NCBI GenBank assembly: GCA_910588555.1
Contig: CAJUPC010000006.1
Span: 19,478 to 67,840 of the forward strand
DNA length: 48,363 nt
Source of the DNA: Candidatus Gastranaerophilales bacterium
GTDB lineage: Bacteria; Cyanobacteriota; Vampirovibrionia; Gastranaerophilales; Gastranaerophilaceae
Direction: 5' to 3'
Every line of letters begins with the position of its first letter. The first letter of the stretch is position 1. Positions 1 to 8,090 of the stretch are shown in pieces. The position numbers were made by a program, and so were the translations under genes. The notes under the pieces were generated by a model. It was given only the letters and a program-made list of their open reading frames with translations. It did no database searches and was not told where the DNA came from.

Positions 1-14
1 AAGGAGAAACAAGT

Positions 15-730
15 ATGAAAAATTTATTACAAAAAAGCTTCGGGGGGGGGGCACTTATAGCTCCTTAACTGCGTTTTCGGGTTTTACACTTGCAGAGGTT
101 TTAATTACGCTCAGTGTTATCGGCGTTGTTGCGGCTTTGACTATGCCCGTTATGTATTCAAAAATACAGAGAAATATTTTAAATAACCAATTTAGAAAAT
201 CTTACAATACCTTTTTTAATTCATTTAGAAAATCTGTATTTGATATGGATAACAATACAAATTGTTATTATTATGCAACAGAAGAAACTACATTTGAAAC
301 AAGCGGGTGCTGCGAATTTTGGTTTAATAATTTTGTTGAAAATTTAAAAATAGTAAAAGTTTGTATGGGAAATGCTTTTGAAGACGGCTGTATACCTGAT
401 TATAATTTTGAAGTATCAAGTGGGTGTATGGGTTTTAGTTCTGAAAATATTAAACAAAATGCATACGTATATGTAGCAGCAGATGGCACAATATTTATAC
501 CATATTATGATAGCAAATGGTCAGCAGCTCCTGTTGTATTGGTTGATGTAAACGGCAAAAAGGGTCCGAATAAAGCAGGCTATGATGTTTTTTCTTTTGC
601 AATAAGCAAACGCGGTAATTCTATTGTTACCGGTAAGTCAGGAGAAGACGGAAGTCAGTGGGACAGACTTGATTATTGCATGCCTACAGCTGAAGGCGGT
701 ATAACTTATATGAGAGATATCATAAAATAA
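15..730 (+). CDS. Prepilin-like protein 1, out of frame at a G10 tract
   Basis: Type IV pilin/pseudopilin-like protein. The start ATG at 15 follows an AAGGAG ribosome site at 2-6. In the sequence as given the zero frame reads MKNLLQKSFGGGALIAP and stops with TAA at 66-68. The pilin body (SGFTLAEVLITL, then a hydrophobic helix ending AALTMP) lies in the -1 frame and runs to 730. That frame has no ATG, GTG or TTG between the window start and 137. One extra G in the tract at 42-51 would join the parts into a 238-residue protein with leader, Gly-Phe cleavage site and N-terminal helix. The globular part is Cys-rich. It lacks the DYPxKF ending of prepilins 2-4. Phase-off allele, slippage-decoded gene or sequencing under-call cannot be told apart here. 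Confidence 0.7.
33..61 (+). repeat. G10 tract element, copy 1
   Basis: A run of ten G (42-51) lies inside a block, AAAAGCTTC-G10-CA, then TTATAGC, which recurs near 22653 and in weaker form near 44823. Here it is in the prepilin 1 leader and, in the extended frame, encodes Gly residues. A homopolymer of this length is prone to slippage in replication and transcription. Confidence 0.8.
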
Positions 731-1727
731 CATTTTCTGAGACGGAAATTTCTCTTATAATTTCTTGAATTTCCTGAGAAACATCATTTATATCTTTAAT
801 ATTTTCTTTCACAAGGCGTGCGAATTCTGCTTTTTTGAATTCGTGCATGCCTCTGTGACGGAAAAATTCTTCCAAAAATTCGACCTTCGAGTGGGCATTT
901 TTTAAATCTTCTACAGGAATAAGCGAGATGTTTTCGACAGCATAATTTAAAGTTTTTATGATTAATGTATCAAGAAGCAAATCTTCAAATTCTCCGCTTT
1001 TTAAAAGATGAATTTTGTCAAATTCTCTCAATCTCGGTAGAATTTCAGATAAATTTTCATCAGCGTCATTGTCAAGTAATACATATATGGGAATTTTTAA
1101 ACATTCCGCAAAATTATAAAAATATTTTACAACCTGATTTTTCCCGCCTGCCGAGATTACATAAATTCCGTGTTCAGCAAAATTATATCCGCAGATTTTT
1201 GCAAAAACAGGCAGAAGAATTTCTTCTGTTATCCCCTCACAAAGTATGACTTTTTTAACCCAAGTATCGTTTTTTTCTGCAAGGGATTTCAAAAATTTTA
1301 AATTCATAGGGACATCGTCAGGCAAAAGTTTTATGATTTCTTTGTAATTTATTTTATTTTTCAATAATTTTTGAACATTTTCGTTAAGCTTGAAAACTGA
1401 ATTTTCATAATCAAAAAGACGTTGATTTATTATAATGTCATTATTAGAAACGCCCACAGAATAATTTATAATTTCAACAGCAAGATTTTTTATTTCTTCA
1501 TAATCTAATGTATCAAGTTCAGATTTCTTATATTTAGGTTCAATGAGATTGTTTGTTATAATATCTTTAAAGACACGCAAATACTTTATCTCAGGCTCTT
1601 TAAACCTTGTTAATCTGTCTATTGAAATTATCAGTTGTTCTTTTGTGAGCGGTTTGATTTTCAAAATATTTTTCCCTATTGTAACATTTGTTAATGTAAA
1701 TTTAGTATATTTAGCAACTTTTTCCAC
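720..1727 (-). CDS. Stand-alone TOPRIM-domain protein (OLD-nuclease-like)
   Basis: The C-terminal half holds a TOPRIM fold: the acidic strand VILCEGITEE (Glu164), a Gly turn in VISAGGKNQ (192-198) and the metal-binding strand LLDNDAD (Asp219, Asp221, Asp223). This pattern matches the TOPRIM of OLD-family nucleases (VEGxTE). The 335-residue protein has no ATPase Walker motif, so the usual OLD ABC-type ATPase half is missing. The first 150 residues resemble nothing I recognise. The start is a GTG with no clear ribosome site. The 3' end overlaps the end of the convergent prepilin 1 gene by 11 bases. DNA nuclease activity is inferred from the fold. A defence role is possible for this family, but no partner gene is adjacent. 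Confidence 0.65.
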   Translation of the reverse strand: MEKVAKYTKFTLTNVTIGKNILKIKPLTKEQLIISIDRLTRFKEPEIKYLRVFKDIITNNLIEPKYKKSELDTLDYEEIKNLAVEIINYSVGVSNNDIIINQRLFDYENSVFKLNENVQKLLKNKINYKEIIKLLPDDVPMNLKFLKSLAEKNDTWVKKVILCEGITEEILLPVFAKICGYNFAEHGIYVISAGGKNQVVKYFYNFAECLKIPIYVLLDNDADENLSEILPRLREFDKIHLLKSGEFEDLLLDTLIIKTLNYAVENISLIPVEDLKNAHSKVEFLEEFFRHRGMHEFKKAEFARLVKENIKDINDVSQEIQEIIREISVSENVIL

Positions 1728-1764
1728 ATTTATTTTTTTATTATAATAGTAGTGGAGTGGAATT

Positions 1765-3117
1765 GTGTATTCGGTAAACAGTTATCAATATAATAATTAT
1801 AACACAGTTAAGCCTTTAAAGGCTACACCTGTAAAAAATGATGAGTCTGTAAAAGATACAAAAACTTCTTTTACATCAAATCCGATTATGACTCAAATTC
1901 CTTTTAATGCTGCACTTTCAGCTTCAAGTTTAAGAACCGTCTTAACAACTAAAGATGAGAAAAATAAGTATAACGAGCTTCAAAAGATTGCAGATAGAGA
2001 TACAAAAAGATATCTGAATTATCTTTTGAAATCAGGTATTTTGTTAAATTCTGCTTCTAATAACAAAACAACAACTCTTGATAATTTATATCAAATAGCT
2101 TCAACTCCGCGTGCACAGGGGCTTAGTAACGCAAATATTTTGAAAGAAACAGTTGCAATTTTGACTGACCCGCATACAATTACACAGCAGTTCGGTAATA
2201 TCCCCGCTTCTTATCAGGCACAGACTGCGGCGCTTGCAGGAAACTCTCCCGATGTAAATGTTGACCATTCTGGTACCTGCGTTGCTTCAAGTATTGAATT
2301 TAACCTTGCTCAAAAACATCCTGCAGAATTTGCAAGATTTGTTGAGGGATTAAGTTCACCTCAAATGGCAGTTAATAAAAATATTAAACTTAAAAATCTT
2401 GCTGATAACACGCTTGACGCGGTTTGGCTTTTGAATGCGTTTGAAATTCCATATAAAGCTAATAATTTTGATGAAGCTGAACTTACTTTTGCTCCCGACA
2501 AAAATGCGATTGTAAGAGCACATATTCAAACAGTTGATAAAGACGCATTGGAGCGTTCTTCTGTCGATGTTCTAATGCAGTCAACATTTATGCAGGTAGG
2601 CTCTCAACAGTCTTATGATACATTGACAGACAAACGTGCAGGTAAATTTAATCAGAACGATAAAGGGTTGATTGAATTTGAAAAAACATTCACAGAATCT
2701 GTTGTTGAAGATAAAAATAAGATTTCCGTAACTTATCAAACTGTTGATGAAAATGCGAAATTAATAGGATATGAAACGGATTTCGCAACAATGAAAAAGC
2801 AGATTAATGACGCTCTGAAACTTGGTGAAAACGTAATTATCGGCTACACTCAGGTTGATGGTACAAATACAATCATAAACGGACACGAAATTACAATTAT
2901 CGGAACAAGAACAGACAAAAACGGCAAAACCGTTTTCATTTGTAATGATACTGATGATAATATTTCAAGACCTGTTGAGTATTTGGAAGAATATTTACTT
3001 CCAAAAATTCACCACGCAGCACTCCCTCAATCTGTTATCGGTGATGATGTAAATATTACCGAAAACTGGGTGCAGGGATTAAGAACATACAAAGAAACAA
3101 AAAGACAAGCGGCTTAA
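1765..3117 (+). CDS. Papain-like cysteine peptidase candidate
   Basis: A 450-residue protein starting at GTG behind GGAGTGG (1754-1760). Residues 1-45 are polar and probably disordered, with no Sec signal or transmembrane helix. The pattern Cys172 in HSGTCVASS, His374 in NGHEITIIG and Asn394/Asp395 in VFICNDTDD has the order and spacing of a papain-like triad (Cys, His, then Asn/Asp about 20 residues on after a beta hairpin). I infer a C1/C39-like cysteine peptidase or transglutaminase-like fold. The family assignment is not certain. It lies 73 bases upstream of a nucleotidase-like gene in the same direction, and both have similar low-complexity N termini. Substrate and location are unknown. 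Confidence 0.5.
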   Translation: MYSVNSYQYNNYNTVKPLKATPVKNDESVKDTKTSFTSNPIMTQIPFNAALSASSLRTVLTTKDEKNKYNELQKIADRDTKRYLNYLLKSGILLNSASNNKTTTLDNLYQIASTPRAQGLSNANILKETVAILTDPHTITQQFGNIPASYQAQTAALAGNSPDVNVDHSGTCVASSIEFNLAQKHPAEFARFVEGLSSPQMAVNKNIKLKNLADNTLDAVWLLNAFEIPYKANNFDEAELTFAPDKNAIVRAHIQTVDKDALERSSVDVLMQSTFMQVGSQQSYDTLTDKRAGKFNQNDKGLIEFEKTFTESVVEDKNKISVTYQTVDENAKLIGYETDFATMKKQINDALKLGENVIIGYTQVDGTNTIINGHEITIIGTRTDKNGKTVFICNDTDDNISRPVEYLEEYLLPKIHHAALPQSVIGDDVNITENWVQGLRTYKETKRQAA

Positions 3118-3190
3118 TTTTATTTAATATTAAGCAAAAATTTAGCAAAAATTTTTTTGACGGAATTTAATATAAAAAAGGATTAACGAT

Positions 3191-4774
3191 ATGAATTTAA
3201 TTATAAACGCAGTTCAAAAATACGGAAATGTTCAGCAAGTCTCAAAACAGCCTGTACAAAAGCCTGTAAGTGAGCAGAAACCGCCCGTTGATACTTTTGT
3301 AAAAAATTCTGAAAATAATATAGAAGCAGACATATTTTATGTAGCTGATATTCATGGCAAAATGACAAATATGGAACGTATTTGTTCAATGTCGAAAAAT
3401 TTTGACGCAATGAAATCCAATGGTGTTAAATTAAAACTTGCTTCGGGTGATATTTTATTAGGTTCAAATCCAATGACAAATAAAGTTGCAAGTCATTTCT
3501 TAAATTGGATAGGAGTAACTGCGAATGCTCTCGGCAACCACGAAATGGATGCTACGCCGGACGCTCTTGCTTCAACCATAAGCGACGCAAAATATAAACT
3601 TCTTGCCGCAAATGTTACAGTAAAAGCAGATAGTCCTATGGCAGGAAAAATTCAAAAATCTAAAATTGAAGAATACAACGGACAAAAGTTCGGTATTATA
3701 GGTACGGCACCGTCTGATGCTCTTGAAAGAGTTGGTACAAGAGAATCTTTGCATGATTTTACTATTGATGATATAGATACAACAATCAAAAAAGTTCAAG
3801 AAGAAGTTAATAATCTCAAAGCTCAAGGCATAAATAAAATTATTGTACTTTCTCATATTGGAAAAGATATGGATAAACGCCTTGCGCAGGAAACTGAAGG
3901 TATTGATATTATTCTCGGCGGTCATACTCATGACCTTTATAAAGGCGTAAAAAACGGCGACAATCTGCTTTATTCAAAATCAGGCGAACCCGTATTGCTT
4001 ACTCAAATCGGTAAAGACGGCGAGTTTGCAGGTGTATTAAAAACTGTATTTGATAAAGAAGGACGACTTGTAAAAGCTCAAAATAACGTAATGCGTTCAG
4101 GTTTATTCAGCCGAACATTACCGTTTAAAACAGCTGTAGAGTCAATTATCGGTAAACCCGAAGTGCTTGCTACTATTAAATCAGCTCCGCCTGCACCTAA
4201 AAACAGATTGATTTCAAACAATCCTCACGGTAATTTGATTGTTGACGCTATGAGACATGAACTCGGTACTGATATTGCAATTCTTAATGCAGGTAATATA
4301 AGAGGTTATTTCCCTGAAGGTGAAATTGACTCTCGCAGAATAAATGATGTTACACCGTTTGAAGATAAAATGATGATTTGTGAATTCTCTGAAAAACAAA
4401 TTGTCGATGCGATTAAAGTTGGTGCAAAATCTTTTGAAAAATCAGATTTTAAACCGGGTATATTGCTTGTTTCAGGCTTAGAATACACGGTAACTGATAA
4501 AGGGCAGCTTCTTGATTTAAATTATATAAATAAAGACGGTTCAAAATCTAAAATTGATGTCAACAATCCGAGTGAAACAAGAAAATTTACTGTAGCTTGC
4601 GATGACTTCTTTGCATACGGCGGAGATAATTATATGCCTGTAAATCCAAATCCTGATTACGTTATCAAGAAATTTGACGTAGATAAAAATGTTTACACGG
4701 CAAATTATATCAAAAACTTACCTCAGCCTTTGGAAATTAAAGAAGACGACAGAATTGAAATTGTTAAAGGTTAA
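3191..4774 (+). CDS. UshA-like 5'-nucleotidase / metallophosphoesterase
   Basis: Two-domain 5'-nucleotidase of 527 residues. The metallophosphatase core shows the dinuclear metal ligands in order: DIHG (Asp53, His55), GD (86-87), GNHE (115-118), SH (221-222) and GGHTH (243-247). The C-terminal substrate domain carries NPHGNLIVDAMR, NAGNIRGYF and FAYGGDNY, typical of UshA/YfkN enzymes that hydrolyse nucleotides and 2',3'-cyclic nucleotides. UshA enzymes are normally exported, yet the first 45 residues here are a polar Gln/Lys/Pro-rich stretch with no hydrophobic signal core. The protein is therefore cytoplasmic or leaves by another route. The end overlaps the convergent sigma factor gene by 4 bases. 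Confidence 0.88.
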   Translation: MNLIINAVQKYGNVQQVSKQPVQKPVSEQKPPVDTFVKNSENNIEADIFYVADIHGKMTNMERICSMSKNFDAMKSNGVKLKLASGDILLGSNPMTNKVASHFLNWIGVTANALGNHEMDATPDALASTISDAKYKLLAANVTVKADSPMAGKIQKSKIEEYNGQKFGIIGTAPSDALERVGTRESLHDFTIDDIDTTIKKVQEEVNNLKAQGINKIIVLSHIGKDMDKRLAQETEGIDIILGGHTHDLYKGVKNGDNLLYSKSGEPVLLTQIGKDGEFAGVLKTVFDKEGRLVKAQNNVMRSGLFSRTLPFKTAVESIIGKPEVLATIKSAPPAPKNRLISNNPHGNLIVDAMRHELGTDIAILNAGNIRGYFPEGEIDSRRINDVTPFEDKMMICEFSEKQIVDAIKVGAKSFEKSDFKPGILLVSGLEYTVTDKGQLLDLNYINKDGSKSKIDVNNPSETRKFTVACDDFFAYGGDNYMPVNPNPDYVIKKFDVDKNVYTANYIKNLPQPLEIKEDDRIEIVKG

Positions 4775-5433
4775 TAACCGTACTGTTCTCTTGAATTAAG
4801 ATATTCTTTAACTGTATTTAAGGAAGATTGAACAATTCTGGTTACACGAGAAGGCGACAACCCGATTTGGCGCGCAATGTCTTTAACCTGCATGTTTCTG
4901 TAAAATCTGTATTCAACAACAGTTCTTTCTTTTGCCGGAAGCTGTGCAATTGCAGCTCTAATCATACGACCCATTTCAGTGATTTCGGCACTTTCATCAG
5001 GCTGTGCATGATTGTCTTTCAAAAAGTCAAATGGTGAGTCATTGTCACTTGCCGCAGCTGCAAGTCCGTCGATTGACAAAATGGTTTCATAAACAGCTTC
5101 ACGGACTTTTGCTTTTTGTATATCAACGCCGTCTGCTGCTTCTTCATCATCATATTCTTCTTCTGATTTATGTTTTAACGAATACCATTTATATCTTATT
5201 CTTAGTTCGTTTCTAATAGCCCATCTTACAGCTGTCGCAATATATGCCGCGTTGTATTTTTCAAGCTGTTCGGGAGTTTTGTTTTTTATCAAAACCTGCA
5301 CAGCAAGAATACCGATAGAAACCAATTCTTCATAATCCACCATATGTGATGGAATTCTGCGATGTTCTACTTTGGCTACTTTTTGAACCAATTCTATATA
5401 TTCTTGTAACTTATTTTTATTCTGCATAACCAT
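4771..5433 (-). CDS. fliA: FliA-like RNA polymerase sigma factor
   Basis: Sigma-70 family protein of 220 residues. Region 2 (HMVDYEELVSIGILAV and the tryptophan-containing AVRWAIRNELRIRYKW) recognises the -10 element. Region 4 (QLPAKERTVVEYRFY, then the helix-turn-helix IARQIGLSPSRVTRIV) recognises the -35 element. The short length and position directly downstream of flhB (29 bases, same strand) fit the flagellar sigma-28 FliA. A general group 3 sigma is the alternative, because no other flagellar gene is in view. It probably shares a transcript with flhB. Confidence 0.8.
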   Translation of the reverse strand: MVMQNKNKLQEYIELVQKVAKVEHRRIPSHMVDYEELVSIGILAVQVLIKNKTPEQLEKYNAAYIATAVRWAIRNELRIRYKWYSLKHKSEEEYDDEEAADGVDIQKAKVREAVYETILSIDGLAAAASDNDSPFDFLKDNHAQPDESAEITEMGRMIRAAIAQLPAKERTVVEYRFYRNMQVKDIARQIGLSPSRVTRIVQSSLNTVKEYLNSREQYGY

Positions 5434-5462
5434 AGTTTTACAATTCTATTCTATCATAGATT

Positions 5463-6539
5463 TTATTTTATATTTCCTTTATTTGTTGTATTTTTCATTT
5501 TGTAAACAAATAGAAGAATTTCTGCAATTGCTTTGTAAAGCTCTGGCGGGATTTGCTGGTTCAAATCCACCATTTTGTAAAGAGCTCTTGCAACCGGAGC
5601 GTTTTCAATAACAGGAATACCGTGTTCTTTAGCAATCCCGATAATTTTTTTTGCAATAAGTTCTGTCCCTTTTGCAATAAGCATAGGCGACGCCATTTCT
5701 TCTGCTTTATATTTTAAGGCACAGGCAATGTGAGTCGGGTTTGTTACAACAAAGTCAGCATCAGGAACCGCGTCCATCATGCCTCTTTGAAGCATTTGCA
5801 TACGGCGCTGGCGAAGTGCCGCTTTTACATTCGGGTCGCCTTCGGTGTTTTTGTATTCGTCTTTAATTTCTTTGAAAGACATTTTTTGGTCTTTTAAAAA
5901 TTTCCATTTTGTAACCCCGTAATCCGCCGCAGCAATTACAAGAAAGGCGATACATGCTTTGAAAATAAAGTCTGTTATGAGTTTGCCGAATTCAATCATT
6001 ACGGCAAAGTTGTTATCAATAGCCGCAAGCATTAATATGTTTTCAATATGCGACATATAAACACTGTAGCCGATAAAACCCAGCAGAATTACTTTGACTA
6101 TGTTTTTGAATAATTCAAAAAGAGTTTTAACGGACATAATATTTTTGAAATATTTTGTCGGGTTAAGTTTATCGAGTTTTGGCATTAAAGGTGCGGTTGC
6201 AACAAGAGGACCCACCTGAATAAAATCTGCCATAATAGCCATAAACCACGCAATAAATAAAATAGGACCGATAATCAATGCGGCACATTTTATGGTTACA
6301 GTGCTTATATAAGTCATCCCAACTTCTGACAGGTGGGTGTTTGGAATTTGTTCATATAAAAGGGTGTAAAGCTGTATAATCTGGTCCCAGATAAACGGAG
6401 CGAGTCCGAAGATTACCGAGAACAAAACAAGCAAGGATATAGCGGTTGAAAAATCTTTTGATTTAACAACCTGTCCTTCTTTTCTTGCCTGCTCGAGTTT
6501 CCTCGGGGTGGCGTCAAACTGTTTATCTTCATCACCCAT
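5463..6539 (-). CDS. flhB: Flagellar export apparatus protein FlhB
   Basis: Inner-membrane switch protein of the type III export gate. It begins with the polar segment DATPRKLEQARKEGQV characteristic of FlhB/SctU, followed by four hydrophobic segments (about 32-50, 80-108, 145-165, 185-208). The cytoplasmic domain has the self-cleavage motif NPTH (267-270), which sets substrate specificity, and ends VDLNQQIPPELYKAIAEILLFVY. Length (358) and the pairing with a fliA-like gene favour FlhB over the virulence paralogue SctU. The start has AAGGAA and a TATAAT at a normal distance upstream. The rest of the flagellar set is outside this window or absent. Confidence 0.92.
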   Translation of the reverse strand: MGDEDKQFDATPRKLEQARKEGQVVKSKDFSTAISLLVLFSVIFGLAPFIWDQIIQLYTLLYEQIPNTHLSEVGMTYISTVTIKCAALIIGPILFIAWFMAIMADFIQVGPLVATAPLMPKLDKLNPTKYFKNIMSVKTLFELFKNIVKVILLGFIGYSVYMSHIENILMLAAIDNNFAVMIEFGKLITDFIFKACIAFLVIAAADYGVTKWKFLKDQKMSFKEIKDEYKNTEGDPNVKAALRQRRMQMLQRGMMDAVPDADFVVTNPTHIACALKYKAEEMASPMLIAKGTELIAKKIIGIAKEHGIPVIENAPVARALYKMVDLNQQIPPELYKAIAEILLFVYKMKNTTNKGNIK

Positions 6540-6578
6540 ACGCTATTTCCTTAATAAATATTATAGCATAGTCATATT

Positions 6579-7220
6579 TTATGAAACGATTTTTACACCC
6601 GAACTTGTACCTAATCTTTCGGCGCCTGCGTCAAGCATTTTTAAGGCTGTTTCTTTATCTCTGATACCGCCTGAGGCTTTGACTTTTAATCCGTATGGTG
6701 AAACAGTGTCAAACATTAGTTTTACATCTTCCGCTTTTGCACCGACTCCGCCTTTTACAAATCCCGTTGATGTTTTTACAAAATCAGCTTTTGCTTCTAT
6801 ACAAAGCTCGCAAGCCTTTTTTATTTCGTCTTTTTCAAGCAAATCTGTTTCTAAGATTACCTTTAACGGTTTGTCTTTGCAAGCTTCTTTAACTGTTTTG
6901 ATATCGTTTACAACAAATTCGTAATCTTTGTTTTTAAGCGCAGATACATTTATTACCATATCGATTTCATCAGCGCCGTCATCAACAGCTTTTGATGTTT
7001 CAAATGCTTTTACATCCGAACGGTTTGCTCCTAAAGGAAATCCGACAACCGTAACGATTTTTACATCACTTCCTGCAAGTTCTTGTTTTGCTAGGCTTAC
7101 GTATAAAGGATTTACGCAGACACCTAAAAATTTGTGCTCTTTTGCTTCGTTAAAAAGTTTGATAAATTCTTCTTTAGTTGAGTCCTGTTTTAATAGTGTG
7201 TGTTCAATGTGTTTATTCAT
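6579..7220 (-). CDS. deoC: Deoxyribose-phosphate aldolase
   Basis: Splits 2-deoxyribose 5-phosphate into glyceraldehyde 3-phosphate and acetaldehyde in deoxynucleoside salvage. The 213-residue TIM barrel has the Schiff-base lysine in FVKTSTGF (Lys149), the second lysine in KASGGIRD (Lys181) and the catalytic aspartate in DEIDMVIN (Asp87). Full length for the family. It follows metF by 3 bases with an AAGGAG site inside that junction, so the two are co-transcribed and probably translationally coupled. The functional link to folate metabolism is not obvious. Confidence 0.95.
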   Translation of the reverse strand: MNKHIEHTLLKQDSTKEEFIKLFNEAKEHKFLGVCVNPLYVSLAKQELAGSDVKIVTVVGFPLGANRSDVKAFETSKAVDDGADEIDMVINVSALKNKDYEFVVNDIKTVKEACKDKPLKVILETDLLEKDEIKKACELCIEAKADFVKTSTGFVKGGVGAKAEDVKLMFDTVSPYGLKVKASGGIRDKETALKMLDAGAERLGTSSGVKIVS

Positions 7221-7223
7221 ATT

Positions 7224-8051
7224 TTACTCCTTAATATTGTTCAGAATTTTTGTTGTGGAATACGATTTATTCAATGTAAAGAAATGAAGTCCCTGTACTC
7301 CGTTTTTAATCAAATCTTTGCACTGTTTTGCGGCAAAATCAATTCCAAAATCTTTTAAGCAGTCATATTTTTGCATTGCGTTTTGAAGTTCTTGAGGTAC
7401 AGTGATTTTTGCCATAGAAACCATTCGTTCAATCTGTTTTTTGCTGATAACCGGCATAATTCCTGCAGCAATCGGGATTTCAATTCCTGCATTTCTTACG
7501 CGTTCAATAAAATCATAAAACTTATTGTTGTCAAAAAATAATTGAGTAAAAATGACGTCGGCACCTGCAGCAACTTTTCTTTTCAAATTTTCAATATCTG
7601 TTTTTAAATCAGGGCTTTCAATATGCCCTTCGGGATATCCTGCAACGCCGATAGAAAGATTTGTTCTCTCTTTAATAAAACTAACAAGTTCGTTTGCAAA
7701 ATTGAAATCGTGGCAGATTAATTCAGGGTCTTGCGGGATGTCGCCTCTAAGCGCTAAAATGTTTTCAATCCCCATTGCTTCAATTTCTTTTAAGCCTTCT
7801 TCTACGCTTTGTTTTGAAGATGAAATGCAGGTAAAATGCGGCATAAGATTTACTTCTTTAATCTTTTTTAAAAGTTCAAAAGATTTGTTTTCTTTCCCGC
7901 CGGCACCGCAGGTTAGAGAGATAAACGCAGGATTATATTGTTTCAAAATATTGATTTCGGATAAAAGGTTTTCATCGCTATCTTTCGGGGGAAAAACTTC
8001 AAAAGAAATAACGGGTTGTTTGTTATCAGAATAAATCTCTTTCAAATTCAT
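7224..8051 (-). CDS. metF: Methylenetetrahydrofolate reductase
   Basis: Reduces 5,10-methylenetetrahydrofolate to 5-methyltetrahydrofolate for methionine synthesis, using FAD. The 275-residue barrel starts PVISFEVFPPKDSDE, the diagnostic N-terminal strand with the catalytic Glu. It continues with LTCGAGG, LALRGDIPQD and IFTQLFFDNNKFYDFI, all typical of MetF. First gene of a two-gene unit with deoC. There is no Shine-Dalgarno sequence. A TATAAT on the minus strand (8063-8058) ends 6 nt before the ATG, so the mRNA is probably leaderless. Confidence 0.95.
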   Translation of the reverse strand: MNLKEIYSDNKQPVISFEVFPPKDSDENLLSEINILKQYNPAFISLTCGAGGKENKSFELLKKIKEVNLMPHFTCISSSKQSVEEGLKEIEAMGIENILALRGDIPQDPELICHDFNFANELVSFIKERTNLSIGVAGYPEGHIESPDLKTDIENLKRKVAAGADVIFTQLFFDNNKFYDFIERVRNAGIEIPIAAGIMPVISKKQIERMVSMAKITVPQELQNAMQKYDCLKDFGIDFAAKQCKDLIKNGVQGLHFFTLNKSYSTTKILNNIKE

Positions 8052-8054
8052 AAC

Positions 8055-8090
8055 TTGATTATATCATAAAGATTGTATATAATAATTTTT
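8055..8090. promoter_or_regulatory. Overlapping divergent promoters for metF and the SulP gene
   Basis: On the + strand TTGATT (8055-8060), a 17-bp spacer and TATAAT (8078-8083) end 7 nt before the ATG at 8091. On the - strand TATAAT (8063-8058) ends 6 nt before the metF ATG at 8051. The + strand -35 box therefore overlaps the metF -10 box, so the two polymerases should compete. Both transcripts would start at or next to the start codon. Confidence 0.65.

Noticed and set aside
5463..6539. Virulence type III secretion protein SctU
   Set aside because: The neighbouring FliA-like sigma factor and the sequence ends fit FlhB better. No other injectisome gene is seen.
6508..8034. Long open frames on the + strand opposite deoC and metF
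   Set aside because: They mirror the codon pattern of well-supported genes and show no family motifs or ribosome sites.
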